A stretch of 64,000 nucleotides of DNA, from contig WWBZ02000073.1 in assembly GCA_011503125.2 (NCBI GenBank), positions 2,728,001-2,792,000 on the forward strand, given 5' to 3'. Position 1 is the stretch's first letter. Every line of letters starts with the position of its first letter. Below are positions 38,122 through 50,440 of the stretch, piece by piece. The notes under the pieces are model-generated. The model worked only from the letters and a program-made list of their open reading frames with translations, was not told where the DNA came from and made no database searches. This DNA is from Botryosphaeria dothidea (lineage: Eukaryota; Ascomycota; Dothideomycetes; Botryosphaeriales; Botryosphaeriaceae). Position numbers and translations under genes: made by a program.

Positions 38122-39414
38122 ATATTTTTATGAAAGCCACAGGGCTACAGCACCCCTACAAACACACAGACGTTCCTTTTCTTTGCCTCATGTGTAGCAG
38201 ATGATGCACGTAGCAGATCTCGCGTCACCACCAAAAGCCCACGTAAGCAAGCCTCCGAGGCTGAAACCTACACAACGGCCCGCGCTGTCTGTTTCGAGTA
38301 CATCCACGTGGATATGTGCGTTTCCGAAGATGCGTGCGGGTGACATGCATGAAAAAAAGACTTCTGGTGGTCAGAAAAGATGGGATCAGATGGTTCAGAG
38401 GCTTGAGACAGGCGGGAAGAAAAAGTAAGTGAGCATCAGCAAAACGTGGGTGAGGGGATGATTCAGTGGCAGGGGCACGCACAATCTGGGAGATCACAGA
38501 CTCAGCAGAAAGCAAGACAGTGTGGAAATGTCAGCGCTGATTTCTTGGTCAGAGAGGGAGAGAGAAGAGTGAAACTGCCCGCAGTCGAGGGCATTTTGCT
38601 GTAATTAAAGCAGGGTATCTATGTGCGCGTGAGCACCATCTTTGCGTGTGCAAGAGTACTGTGTTGAAAAAAAAAGAGAAGCCACAGTCCCCAGTTGGAG
38701 GAGGGATTATGGGGAATCAAAGAACGTCCATTCATCATCGCACCCAAAAAACAAAAAGAATGAAGGACGAACCCTTATCTTCCTCACTCGCTGGGCGGGC
38801 AGAAAACATCATGGTATATCTTTCCCTTTTTTCCATCCAAGGAAATTCAAAGGCCCCAAGAACGCAACGCCGAAATGCAGTAGGTAACGTGACAACAAGG
38901 TTGATCAGATCTCGTGAAGGTGGTGATGATGCGCGAACGCCCATGAATAGATATCCAAACGGCAAATTAAGACAAAGTCCCTTACTCCTACTATCCAAAG
39001 AAGGATATCCCCACCGCCCGGTCTGAAAACCGGCGGATATGGCAATGTTTCGCGAAAAAGAAACAAACGGATATAGTGCGTGCGCCTCCACATCGTCCTC
39101 TCCACTGGCTTGAACGCTGGACTCCAAGACACCAGAACACCAACTCCTAAGCGACAGCGCTGTGGCTAGGTAAAAGAGGGTCCGTCTAAAGACATGCAGG
39201 AAAAGAGTATGGCGTTCAGGCAGAACGCGAACGCGAAGAGCAGAACGCCTTTCGGGAGATGTTGCAGGAATCCACCAGCCTCGGTGCCCATTGCCGGAAT
39301 CCCGATATCCGACCTGTCTCAGCCACAACCCCGCAGGAAGCTCCCAAAAGCCTCTCTTCCGGGACGCACTCCAGCAGACATCCTTCGTTTCGGTCATCTC
39401 TGTTCAGCTCCCCG

Positions 39415-42400
39415 TTATCTCAACGGTCGGCTGTAATGCCACCAGGCGGGAGCAGGTAGCACGCCTGATGGCCGGCTTCCCTTGAGCCAAATGTCTCCAC
39501 CCTGGCCTTTGACCCACCGGTCCCAGGCCGTCTCATATGCCTCCTCGAGGTCCATAACCCATCTCTTGGTATCAAACAAAGCGGAGCTAAATCTGCTCTC
39601 GTACAATAACCTCCTCAGATCTGCCAGCCGCCCGCTGATCCTGTGGCCGTGGTATCTGACGTTGCTTCCCAACTTGATAGCAAGGCGTTCATAATCCTCC
39701 TCATTCTGTGCGATGAGCTCACTGGCGGCCTGTCGCCCTGCATCATTATCCGGAAGAGCACCCTTGAGAATGGACGCCGCCATGCGGGAGCACATTTTGT
39801 ACGGATATCGCGGCAATGTGAGCAAAGGCGTACCGCTCCAAAGTACATCAGCAGCCGTAGTATGTGCGTTGCACTCGGGGGTGTCGAGGAATAGATCGCA
39901 AACACGAGCACGAGAAATGTGCTGATGCTTCGGAGCCACGTCGGTAAAGATGACGCGCGAAGCAACTTCAGGCCCGGCCCAAGCAAGCGCCGTCTGTTTG
40001 AGATGAGTCTCACCAACATCCGGAAAACGCAGGAGCCACAGAATAGCTTTGGGCAAGTTGGCGAGAATCCGAAGCCAGGTGCGGAATGTCGTGGGCTCAA
40101 TCTACCATGTGTGTTAGCTGAACTGCTGCAGGAAATCCGCTGGGGAAGCGTAAGGATCCAAAACAAAGGTGAGCTCGTCGAGGTTCTTACCTTGTACAGC
40201 TGGTTGAAATTTCCAAGGATTATCACGTCGTTAGGCAGGTCCGGAAAAATTTCTTTGCGCATTTGCCATCGCCTGACTTGCTCTGACTCCCAATCGAGTT
40301 GTTCACCGTGAACGTCCGGGGCGCTTTGACGGTGGTCGCAGCAGAAAAAGGTGTTCTTGCAGTAGATGATGTTCTCACCATATACCCAGTTGTCTTGGTC
40401 ACCACCGCTATTCTCATCGACCAGCTGATCCTCAAGATCCACATTCCTACGCCACGGTCGCAGCGTACTAGGTGGCACCGCGGTCTCATCTGCGAGAAGG
40501 TAGTCACACCATTCAGCCCCGAGTGTACCAGCGAACCCCATGAATGACATCTGAATTGGTGCAGGGCGCGCGGCAAAAACCTCGTTGCGAGCACCTCGGG
40601 TGTAGCCATTAAGGTTGATGAGGATATGAATGCCATCTTTGACGATCTGCTGAACCAACCTCTCTGCGGACCACGTATGCGCGTCGTAAAAGACGGGAGC
40701 TTCCCGCTCAATTTGTTGACGATGCGGAGAATTGTCACTCATGGTCGTGGCATAACAATAAGCCTTAACACGAGCGCGGTTGTGCATGCCAAAGACAGAC
40801 TGCATGAGATGTGCCAGTGGGTGGTTGTTGAAATCAGAAGAGACATAGCCGACCTTGAGATACGGGTTGGGTGGCGAGGGAGGTTCGAATACCGTCTGGG
40901 GCATCCATGGGGCCTTGAGAGTCGAGACTGATATCCTGAGACCGTTCCGCTGGGAGATGAGCCGGATCTGTTTGGCCGACATGGGGCAGGTAAATGTGTG
41001 GAACGGAAGTACTGTCGGGGCGGTTGGGACGGTAAGGCTTGATGGCAGATTAGGTCGGCGATAGTAGGAGACGCTGCGCTCCTTACCCCTAATCCACCTG
41101 TCATGGTACCATTGCCAGCTAAGCCGTCGAATAGCACGCTCAGCCAGACGAACAAGCCTGTGACCTTCCCACTTCTGCCCAGACCAGGTCTTCAGCGTCC
41201 GCTTCATCTCTTCGATCCGATCGTGCGCCTCTCTCTGGCTGCTACTTGTGTAAGCAAGCACATGCATCATAGCCTGCATGAAGTTGGCGTTGAGCGATCC
41301 TCGTCCCCAGTCTTCACCTTCCCCAAGCTGTTTTTCGACCAAATCCACGACACGTTTGAGCCAACCGGTGCTGACTGCTCCTGGCTTCGTTGCATCGAGA
41401 AGCATTCCATGCTCGTCAACGTGCCAGCGGTCTCGCCTGCCTCCGTCGCTCGCGACACCGCCTCTACCTGCCCATCCACAAACAGAATTCAGGGCGTTCG
41501 CCAAACCGCATACGGCTTCTGCAAAGTCAGGGTTGACCTTGACCGCGCGTTTGTAATAGACGATGGCGTCGGCAATCCTTCCATCATCCTTGACGGCATT
41601 GGCCAAGTTTGCGAGCGCAATGTCGAAGTTACCGTCGCAGTGGACAGCCTGTTCGTACATTGCAATAGCCATTTTCAACTGACCGAGGTCTTTCAAGAGA
41701 CTGCCGAGGTTCGTATACAGATGAGCATGACCAGCATCGAGGTTGAGGCCATAGTTGTAATAAGCCAAAGCCAGAGCAATGCCACTGCCGGGAACGACAC
41801 CGGGAATCCTTGTCTGTTGCGGGTCTTGGTAGATTTTCTTCGGAGGAACGGTTTGTTGAACGCTGGCAAGAAGGATACCAACATTGTTGGCTGTCGACGG
41901 GCTTGGTTGCAGTGAAAGCGAAAGATAGTAAAGGGCAAGAATCTCGCGGACGCCGTATGCAGATTGATATGGTGCTTTGGGGAGCCCTGATGCCATCCCA
42001 TCTTGAAATATCTTGGCCAATGACAGCAGCGAGTTACTCGTGGTTGAGACCGCAGCTTTCTTGGCCATGCCCTTATTCGGAATGTATCGCAGACCGGGTA
42101 AGTCTGCATTGTTGGGAAAAGCGAGTTGTGCTGTCCTGAGGGCGGCAACAGGTGGGAGTAAAATCGGCTCGGTCGAGTTCGATGTATGCGTTCCAGGCGT
42201 GGCCGTCCCGAACTCGTCTTCGTCAACCACTTTGAGGATATGCTTGATCAAACTGCTGATACCTCCCGCCCGTTTGCCAGCACTGATGAGCACGGCATTC
42301 TCGAAAGCTTTAGCCGCTCCAGCATTGTCACCCATACTGTAAAGCAAATTGCCTTTTGCATGGACAAGAGACAGCATACGACCGTTTTCAGATCCAGAAA

Positions 42401-44653
42401 TAGCGTAACCACTCGTTCCGAAACCAGGCAGGTCAGATCCAGGCATGTCGTTGAGCTCCTTCGGAAGATTGTCCTGATCTCCATCGTATTCGAAGACGGG
42501 CTTGTCAGAAGCCTCAGACTGCGGTGATCTGCCTCCACCTGAGATGTCGCTGCGCCGGTCGGAATAGGTACCTGGCCATTGTAAGGAGCGCTCGATGTGG
42601 TCGATGATGCTAACGGCCTCCTTTCCGCGGTGGTCTGTGCAGAGTAACTGGACGAGATGCTCGACCGCCTCGAAGTATGAAGGTCGCAGCTGCACCGCCT
42701 TCCACCAATGCTGTTCGGCTTCTTGCTTCTTACCCAATGAATGGAGCGTCGCCGCAACATTTGACAGTGCTTCGACATGACTGTGTGACGATCAGTTGAT
42801 AATTACTCTAATGCTTTTTCTTCAAAGAGATCAAGTAAATGGTGCACTTACTCTGAGTCAATTTCCAGAATCTTCGAATAATAGAATAGTGCTCGCTGAT
42901 AGTCGCCAAGCGCGTAGGCGAGGCACCCACCAACCAGCATCCCATCAATCCATTTCCAGGAACTTTCTTGACAGTATTGAGTGATTTGATCAATTGCTGA
43001 CACTGCAGTGGACGGAAGATCGCGGGTGATTGAAGGGTACATCGACGAAAATGATGTGCCCGACATTCTCCGCAAACTCCGGTACGCATCCGTTGGTTGG
43101 ACTGGCTGTTGCACGCCCATACTGTTGACCATTGGTTGTTGCCATGATGAGCGTCGCTGGTGGTCTTTCCAAAATGAAGTCGAACGTGAATTCGTAAGCG
43201 CCGAAGTTGGATCCACAATGCCTCCGCCGTTGAGTGCATGTTGCTGACGGTGTTCGGCCTGCTTTGATACGGCTGAAAAATCTGCTGCGGGTTGTCGCGG
43301 TGGCTTTGGAAAAATGCTCGGCTGTATTTGGCCATGCGCATTTCTACTGTGATGGCCCTGTCTCCGCGAATGATGATAACTCAAAAGCTCGACGTAGATT
43401 TGGTGAGCCCAATCAAGCACCCGCTCCTTGTTCTGGGCTTTGTTAGAAGTCAATCCAAAATCCGAAAGTGGGGTCGCAATAGGTGTGAGCTCTCGAGACG
43501 AAGAGTCTCCAGGATGGTATGAAGCTGATTGATGGGGTAAGGCGGGGCGTTGAAAATTAGTTTGGCTACTTCCATTTTGATAGCCATTGTGAAGGGTATT
43601 TTGGTTAGATCCGAGAAACTGTTGCGAAGGTTGTTGTTGTTGTTGTTGTTGTTGTCCAGAAAGCCACGTTTGATCGTTATGACTGTTGAAATTTTGCGCC
43701 AACCCAAATGTTGTCCCTGCAGAATTGTATCCCACAGCGCCCGGTGTTAGAGAATGGCCAAGTTGTGTTTGATGTGGAGCTTTCCAATTTGAAGCGTCCA
43801 GGGACAGGTTGCCAAGAGGAGGCCAGTTGCCGTTGATCCGATTGCTGAAACTAGATTGCTGGTGGTTCCAGGTAGACAGCGACGCTGTGTTGAAGCGAGG
43901 ATCTCTGACAGCGGCGGGACGGTAAGGCACGTACGTTCCGTCTGGCCAGTACGGACCGTAAAGCCCGGTTTCATTTGACACGGTGGGCCCCAGCGGAGTT
44001 TGCAGGGGTGGTTGCAATGCGACTCCGTACTGCTGACCCATTTGCAAATACTGCAGTTGCTGTTGAGGCGTCGGCACCTGGTTCAGCATCGAATCAATCT
44101 GTGGGAACTGCTGCTGGCCTCGCTTCCGACTCACGTTTGGAGGATCAAAGCTGAACTGATTGAGATCCCAATTTTCAACCGGCAGCAATTGCTGCTGAAC
44201 CTGAGTGTGTGACACCTGCTGCATCATGCCGGGCGTACGAAGAGGGAGATCCTTCGTGAGGCCGAACGGCACAGCCGGTTGTTGCACCGCGCCGTCCGCC
44301 GACGTGACAGGAAGCAGGATGTGCTTCATGGCGTGAGGCTTTTCTGAGGCGCTGCCGTCATAGGCCTCGGGTAGGATGCCGTTCGGTGTCTTCCTGCGGA
44401 GCATATTTTCCGACCGTTCTGACTTTGCCTGTTCTTCCTTCGGCGATCCACGCAGGGGATAAGAATTGGTCCTCTGGAGCGGATAGGCGTACTGCTGAGG
44501 CAGCTGTAGGAGGCGATCTCGGGGAACCTTATCGGGAAGAGGTCCCATACGAGGCGTGGTCGGCAGGGAGTTGTAGTTTGCGTAGGATGGATTACGGCCA
44601 AACGGATGCGCTGGGGCCTGGGGTTGCGGGGGGTATTGTCGTATCGTCGTCAT
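39415..44653 (-). CDS. O-GlcNAc transferase-like protein (TPR plus GT41 catalytic domain)
   Basis: Three exons, 42852-44653, 40191-42780 and 39415-40101; introns 42781-42851 and 40102-40190 have GT-AG ends and the exons total 5079 nt, giving 1692 residues with no break. The first 550 residues are Gln/Asn/Pro/Ser-rich, including a CAA-coded Gln run at 43630-43655. TPR-type helices follow (for example GGCLAYALGDYQRALFYYSK across intron 1, and YTNLGSLLKDLGQLKMAIAM, LANLANAVKDDGRIADAIVY). The catalytic half starts near residue 1240 with YLKVGYVSSDFNNHPLAHLM, then DGIHILINLNGYTRGARNEV, RPAPIQMSFMGFAGTLGAEW and, in exon 3, DTPECNAHTTAADVLWSGTP, all close to animal OGT blocks. The family moves GlcNAc from UDP-GlcNAc to Ser/Thr of cytosolic and nuclear proteins; activity here is inferred. 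The long Q-rich N-terminus is unlike animal OGT. Confidence 0.9.
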
Positions 44654-47324
44654 GTCTATAGAGCTACTGGTACAGGTGCTGGTAAAAAAAAAAAGTACGT
44701 CGACTATCGAAAAGGGCCGTCGACGTATAAGGACCCGGGAGAGATAAAGATCAACGCCAAAGTGACTTTAATCATATAGGCAGTCTAGGAAGACCGGCTG
44801 TGCCTATGCCTTTGCGTAGAGATGTCGTCCCGTCGCCTACGCATGACATGTCGTGTATGGCGCGTTCAGTGTGATGGCGTCCGGCCCTCTCCACTGGCAG
44901 ATACCAGCAGAGATTCCGGCGATCTTTTCGGTGGTTCTGACACGAGCACGGGGGCCGAGTGTTTAGGCGCTGGTCGCAGCAGCAGGCTGACTCGTTTAGC
45001 GGAAGGGAGCGAGGAGAGGCAGAGAGAGCGACGGATGGCAGAGGTTTGCCGGCGGTGTAGAAGACAAAGCGTCAAGATAGGTCTCAGAAATCGAAATGCG
45101 GGTGGTGAATGCAAGGGAGCGGTGGCCTTTCGGTTTGGCCGTCTGGCGACGCACGACTCCGAGGATGGGAATGTATCACTCAGCAGCGCGCGCCGTGCCG
45201 GGGCTGGACAGCGCGGCGACAGGCAGGGTCTACGGATAAGCTGACGCTGACAGAGCTGAGAAGGAGAGGGGACCGGCCGGAGAGCGCGTTGCGACGGTCG
45301 CGCGGTGGCAGCCTGACTTGCGCTTCACTGACGCGGCGGCTGGCAGCATCCAGGACGGTCACACGGAGGTGACAAGCGGCGCGGGCGAGCGCAGCTGGTG
45401 CGCGGCCGGGCGCAGCAGCGCACTTTGTAGCTTCGTGCTGGCGGTTGGCAGCCCAGCTGGCCGTGGACTCTTGCTGGGGCGCGCGGAGGGGCCTGGGAGC
45501 GTGCTGGGGAGGGCGGCTGCAGCGCGGACTCGACTTGGTGGGAGGATGAAGAAGAAGGCAGGGCTGGGTGAGAACTTGGCGTGCTCATGCGCGTAGCGTG
45601 GAGAGGGCTGCCGGGCTGGGGATATGAGCCTGCGCCGAGAGAGCGCCCAGACGCGCGCCGTACGGCGTCGCTGCAGTGCTTTTTATCTGATCACTTGTGG
45701 CGTCCGCAGAACCCTGCCAACACGCCATTGTGAAGGAAGCGATCGGCCGCCGTTGGCCTTCTGGTCCCACCGATGGGACGGCGACGCCAGAGAGTGTGGA
45801 GAAGCAGCTTTCCATCCTTGCTCGCCTGGGTTTCGGATGGCACGGAGTGGGCCGCATGGCTGACTCAGGACACGCGTAGCATGGAAGCTGCTGGACCTTG
45901 GTCTGTCGCGCGAATCGAATCGGTGAGGGCTGCAAGCCCCAAGCCAAACGCCAAACGCCTTCCTCCACGCATCCCGCCCCGCGGCGCCGCCGCTGGTGAC
46001 GAGAGCCTCAGATCGCGCCGCCCGCATGCGTCGCCGCTCCAATATGGCCCGCCTTTATTGAGTGCATGCATCGAGTAAAGCTCACTTGATGCCGCTGAGC
46101 CTGTGCCACCCGCCTCGGGTGCTTTATGTAAGGAGCCCGCCTGCACGACATCCTTCACATGGCCCGCCGAGTCCTTGGCCCCGACAGCGATGGCCGCCGT
46201 TGAAACGTTCGCAGCAAGCTGGTTCTGAGGACAGAAAGGCTTGTTCAGCGAGCCTGCTGCGGGAAAAAGCAATCTTGTGCTGCCAGACGGCTGCCTGGCG
46301 CCCACCTTTTGTCCGACAGCCTTACAACGCGCTGTGCCGCTGCTTGCCGCCCGCTGCAGACGTGTGCGCATTTTATGCACTGTGCTTATTATAGCCTGCT
46401 TCCAACCGGCTGGCGCCCTCAGGCAGCGGTAGTAGCACCTTTATACCTCTCAATACTGCCTTCCGCCTTCCTCCACACTGACTGACTAGGCTGGCACACT
46501 TCAATCTCGCCGCTTCCCGCCTATCGCAAGGGTCCGACCAGGTCTTGCTCCCCTTATGACTATGCCCTCGCCCTCTCAGCGCGAAGCGCACACGTAGCTA
46601 TGGGCCGGTGTTTGATGTGTCGTCTTGTCGGGTGGATCCGATCGACACGGCTAGTTACCGTCGAAGCGTCCCATGACTTCCTACTGCTTCTTCCTCGCAA
46701 TGCCACAATGCGGTCAAATTTGCGAGCCGTACGCACCTGCATCATTAGTTCGCTGAAAATGTCGAGCAAAGTCGAACGAGCCCTAGGCATTTTTCACACT
46801 GGACGCGCCATGTATAAGCATCTTGTACCCCCCGATATGCAAGCCTTCTAGCTCGTGCGGAGCTATCTCCATGATGCATACACACCTCGTACTTTTGGCA
46901 AAAGGCGGCGGGAAAAGCCAATACATTTCCAATATAACGGAAATTTCCGCAATTTTCTCGCATTCATAATCAAGACTAACTCAGGGGTGTCACGATATGG
47001 AGTGGTATGTAGACCAGAAGATGGACCGCTGCACCCACAGCCCCGAAGGGCACGGTGTCGCGGTGAGTATAGGTCAGAGAGTTTTTCTTCCTTGCACCAA
47101 AATAGGCCGATCCCATGGATGAGAAAGTATGGGCCAGAGTGTTGGCAAGGTGACATCAAGTCACAAACAAAAGATGAGAGGCACAATTCGGTCCCGAGAC
47201 GATCCCGATCCTCGGCGGGATTGCATTTTTTGATTTTCCCTATTGCCCAATAACATGACCATCGTTATCGCAGACCATTATGCAAACGACATGAAGTGGA
47301 TTGAGATTTTGCTTTTGTGGGTAT
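44654..47324. other. Intergenic, no supported gene
   Basis: Promoter side of the OGT-like gene and 3' side of RPL12. Open frames in the GC-rich part (44.8-46.4 kb) overlap on both strands and have no domain. Confidence 0.5.
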
Positions 47325-47998
47325 CTACTCCTCAGGGACTGCAAAACCCCGTCAGCTGAAGTTTAAGTTATGAAGGGCTTGATCAAACTCACTCTCAATC
47401 TCGCCGTTCTCAATGTCGTCGGAGACGTCCTTGGGGGAACGGCCATCAACCTGGCAGCCAGTGGAGAAAGCGGTACCGAGGATCTCCTTGACGGTGCCCT
47501 CAAGAGACTTGGCCATAGACTTGAACCTCATGGTGCGGGCAATGTCAATGATCTCGTCCAGAGGGACGGACTTGGTGTGCTTGATGTTCTTCTCCTTCTT
47601 ACGGTCACGCGGGGGCTCCTTGAGAGCCTTGATAACCAGGGAGGAAGCGGAGGGAACGACCGAGACGGCGGCCTGACGGTTCTGGATGGTGAGGCGGACC
47701 GTGACACGGAGACCCTTCCAGTCACCACTGAAAAAATTTGCTTGTCAGCCCATCGCTCGTCGCATCAGCATTTGCGAAGGAGTACTTACGTGGCCTTGGC
47801 AATATCTTCACCGACCTTCTTGGGGGACAGACCAAGAGGACCGATCTTGGGGGCGAGGGCAGACGAGGCACCAACCTCACCACCCGTGGCCCTCAGATGG
47901 ATAATCTTGACCTCATTGGGATCGAACTTGGGACTGCGAGCACGCGCGCATTAGCCATGGATAGTAGCCAGAGCCCGAAAGGACGATACTTACGGCAT
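47325..47998 (-). CDS. rpl12: 60S ribosomal protein L12 (uL11 family)
   Basis: Four exons: 47994-47998 (ATGCC only), 47790-47933, 47393-47727 and 47325-47338; introns 47934-47993, 47728-47789 and 47339-47392 all have GT-AG ends. The exons total 498 nt, exactly 165 residues, the usual RPL12 length. The product begins [20 protein letters not shown], contains [40 protein letters not shown] and [20 protein letters not shown], and ends IENGEIEIPEE. It binds 25S rRNA at the base of the ribosomal stalk, in the GTPase-associated region. The five-base first exon and fourteen-base last exon are easily missed by gene finders. It shares a promoter region with SEC62. Confidence 0.96.
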
Positions 47999-48352
47999 GG
48001 CTAGTGCTGTAAGGTAGTCTGTCTCTTTCGGTGAGGTCGAAGATGTCGCGGGTGCAGAGAAAGAGTTGCGGCGCGATATCGAAGGTAAAAGTGCTTCTCG
48101 GTTAGGTTGTGGGGTCTTGGCGCCTTCCGGCTTGGCGCGCTAGCGGGTGCGGCGAACACCATGGCTGACCGCTCGCGGTGATGCGATGTGTCTTTTAACC
48201 AAACTGCGCAACCGCGACTTTTTAACCCCCGCACGACCGTCTCGCCCAGGAAGCGTGCTTGCCTAGGTGTCTGAAGCCACGCGGCCCACATACATTTCGA
48301 GTCTTGTTTCCTTCACCAGCTCGCCGTTGCCGTAGCACTTTCTCCACCGACA
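47999..48352. promoter_or_regulatory. Divergent promoter between RPL12 and SEC62
   Basis: 354 bp separate the two start codons, which face away from each other. The interval contains pyrimidine-rich tracts on the side of each gene but no TATA box I would insist on. Co-regulation of a ribosomal protein and an ER-translocation subunit is plausible but is inferred only from spacing. Confidence 0.6.
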
Positions 48353-49799
48353 ATGGCCACGCCTCCAACCCAAGGTCCGGGAGGACCGCAGGCCGGACAG
48401 CCAATGCCAGGTCCCATGCCCGGTCCCGGCGGCCCTATGCCTCCGCCCCTGCGCCCCGGACAGCAGCCCACTCCGGAGCAGATCCAGTTCATGCAGCGCC
48501 AGCTTGCTGCAGAGGCCCAGAAGCACGGCATGACCGTGCCGCAGTACGTCGAGCAGCTGAAGGCTCAAGCCATGCGCCAGCAGCAGATGATGCAGCAGCA
48601 GGCCGCCCAGCAGGCCGCCCAGCAGGGTGGCCAACCTCCACAGCCAGGACAAGCGCGTCCTATGCCCCCCGGTGCTCAGCCTGTCCAGCCTGGTCCTCCG
48701 ACTCCGCAAGCTCTCGCTGTCGCCAACTTCCTAAGGAGCCAGGACCTCAAGCCCCGCACTTGCATCTTCAATGAAAAGCGCAAGGACATGTTCAGAGGTA
48801 GGCTGCATCCTGCAAGAACCTTCTTTTGGCAGCCACGCTGACTCTGCCCCCAGTCAAACGCGCCATTCGTGCTCTTCACTCCGAGGCGTATGAGAAGGCC
48901 CGCGCAAAGAATCAACTGCTTCCGCCCGTCACCGACCGAGCCTCTGCCGAGAATGCCTTCAAGCTCTTGCCACTTTCCCTGCTCGCTCTCCGTGTCTCCA
49001 AGTTTGATCCGCACGAGGGCCATGGCCATGGCAAGAAGAAGCGGGTTAAGGGTCTTTGGACGGTTCGCGTGGAACAGCAGCAGAACGCGGACGACGACTC
49101 ACACTACGTCTGGCTGTATGAGGGTTCACAGTGGAAGCAGAAGCTCTACGCTCTTCTCGCTTTGGTTGCTGTCTTCGCCGTCGTGATGTTCCCGTTGTGG
49201 CCGCTCGTCATGCGTCAAGGTGTCTGGTATCTCAGCATGGGCATGCTGGGTTTGATCGGTCTCTTCTTCGCCATGGCCATCTTCCGTTTGATTCTCTTCT
49301 GCATTACCGTTTTCATCGTCCCGCCTGGTCTTTGGTTGTACCCGAACCTCTTCGAGGATGTCGGATTCTTCGATTCTTTCCGGCCCGTTTGGGCTTGGCA
49401 GGAGGTAAGCCATCCACTACCCTTTCCATCTCTAGACGTGCAATATCTCGATCTACAATCTACGATGTTTTCATTCAACACTGACTCGTTCACCAGACCG
49501 AGGAAGACAAGAAGAGGGCAAAGGAAGCGAAGAAGGCGAAAAAGGCGGAAAGGGCCGCGAAGAAGCAGGCTAAGGAGGCCACAGCTCACAACCACGCGCA
49601 TCCCCACAACCACAATCATGCACACGGACCTTCTCCCGGCGCTGCACCAATTGCACCTGCAGCGTCGGCCGAGGGAGCACCCGCCGCTGCTCCTGAGGTG
49701 CCTGTTGATAGTGCCCCTGCTGCAACGGGGGTTGCACCACCGGCGGGAGAGACGCGCCAGCGGATGCAAGCGAGCGTTGAGGAAGCCGATGACGAGTAG
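48353..49799 (+). CDS. sec62: ER protein-translocation subunit SEC62
   Basis: Three exons 48353-48797, 48854-49404 and 49497-49799, with GT-AG introns 48798-48853 and 49405-49496; total 1299 nt, 432 residues, in frame throughout. The N-terminus (1-110) is Pro/Gln/Met-rich, then VANFLRSQDLKPRTCIFNEK, KDMFRVKRAIRALHSEAY and YVWLYEGSQWKQKLYALLAL are the conserved cytosolic domain. Two membrane segments lie at about 246-267 and 272-305, followed by PPGLWLYPNLFEDVGFFDSF. The cytosolic tail is Lys/Ala-rich, with an unusual HNHAHPHNHNHAH stretch at 363-375. SEC62 works with the Sec61 channel and Sec63 in post-translational import into the ER. The last exon is open in another frame past 49404, which is a shadow. 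Confidence 0.95.
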
Positions 49800-50355
49800 A
49801 TGGCCCGGCGTCCGTTGTGTCTTTTTTTCGATTTCGTGTGTTAATAATCTCCGTTTGCGAGGCAAGGCCGGCCGCGGCACGTGCTTCAGGAAAGTGATGG
49901 GTGGATCCAATAACCTCGATGTAGATCATCCAATAAATCCATCTGGAGATCAGCTTGGACCCTTTGGGCTCGGATCAACGGCAAGGATCGCATTCGCTCA
50001 TCTTTCCCTCACGTGCGGCATCTGCACCTCAACTCCCTTTTCGCGTTAATTGCTTTTATTGCGTTCACGTGGGGCATTGGGGGCGATATTACTGCTGCAT
50101 AAGAGGACCAGGTGTTGTGGAGTAATAATCAGCAGTGATTTGGAGTCGGATTCTGGCTGTCATTCTCTTTGCTGGGTTTAAAGGAGAGTCCCTTACAATA
50201 GTACGCATTCAAAGGAATCTGTGTTCTCGAACTGCATGCTCTGTACGATATGTCTCTTTTTGTCGCTGAAGATTCTTCATACTGCTCTTCCCGTATGGAT
50301 GGATAGAATCCTTGTCCGTGTCTTTTGCAACCACACAAAGTTGTCTGTCATCACT

Positions 50356-50440
50356 TATGGCAAGTTGAAGCAGGCACCTGATATGTAAAGATTATGAATT
50401 TCTTTAAACAATTGCATCCGGACGACTGTTTCGGTTACCG
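50356..50440. repeat. Inverted-repeat element, copy 6 (diverged)
   Basis: Left arm TATGGCAAGTTGAAGCA (50356-50372); right arm GCATCCGGACGACTGTTTCG then GTTACCG (50414-50440). The right arm keeps CATCCGGACGA but the outer half is diverged. Lies about 560 bp after the SEC62 stop. Confidence 0.6.

Larger units (their letters stand above)
21817..39414. other. Gene-poor region upstream of flbD (about 17.6 kb)
   Basis: No frame in this stretch shows a domain, conserved motif or convincing exon-intron structure. From 22.3 to 24.7 kb the DNA is GC-rich and many frames stay open on both strands at once, as expected from composition. From 25 kb onward frames are short. It contains five of the inverted-repeat elements described below, a solo arm, a heptamer repeat, a C-run at 33839-33850 and T-runs near 31051-31068 and 31332-31344. 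Transcribed non-coding RNA or fast-evolving small genes cannot be excluded. Confidence 0.5.

Noticed and set aside
38735..39397. 220-codon minus-strand frame right after the OGT-like stop
   Set aside because: Lies in the likely 3' untranslated region of the OGT-like gene; no family resemblance.
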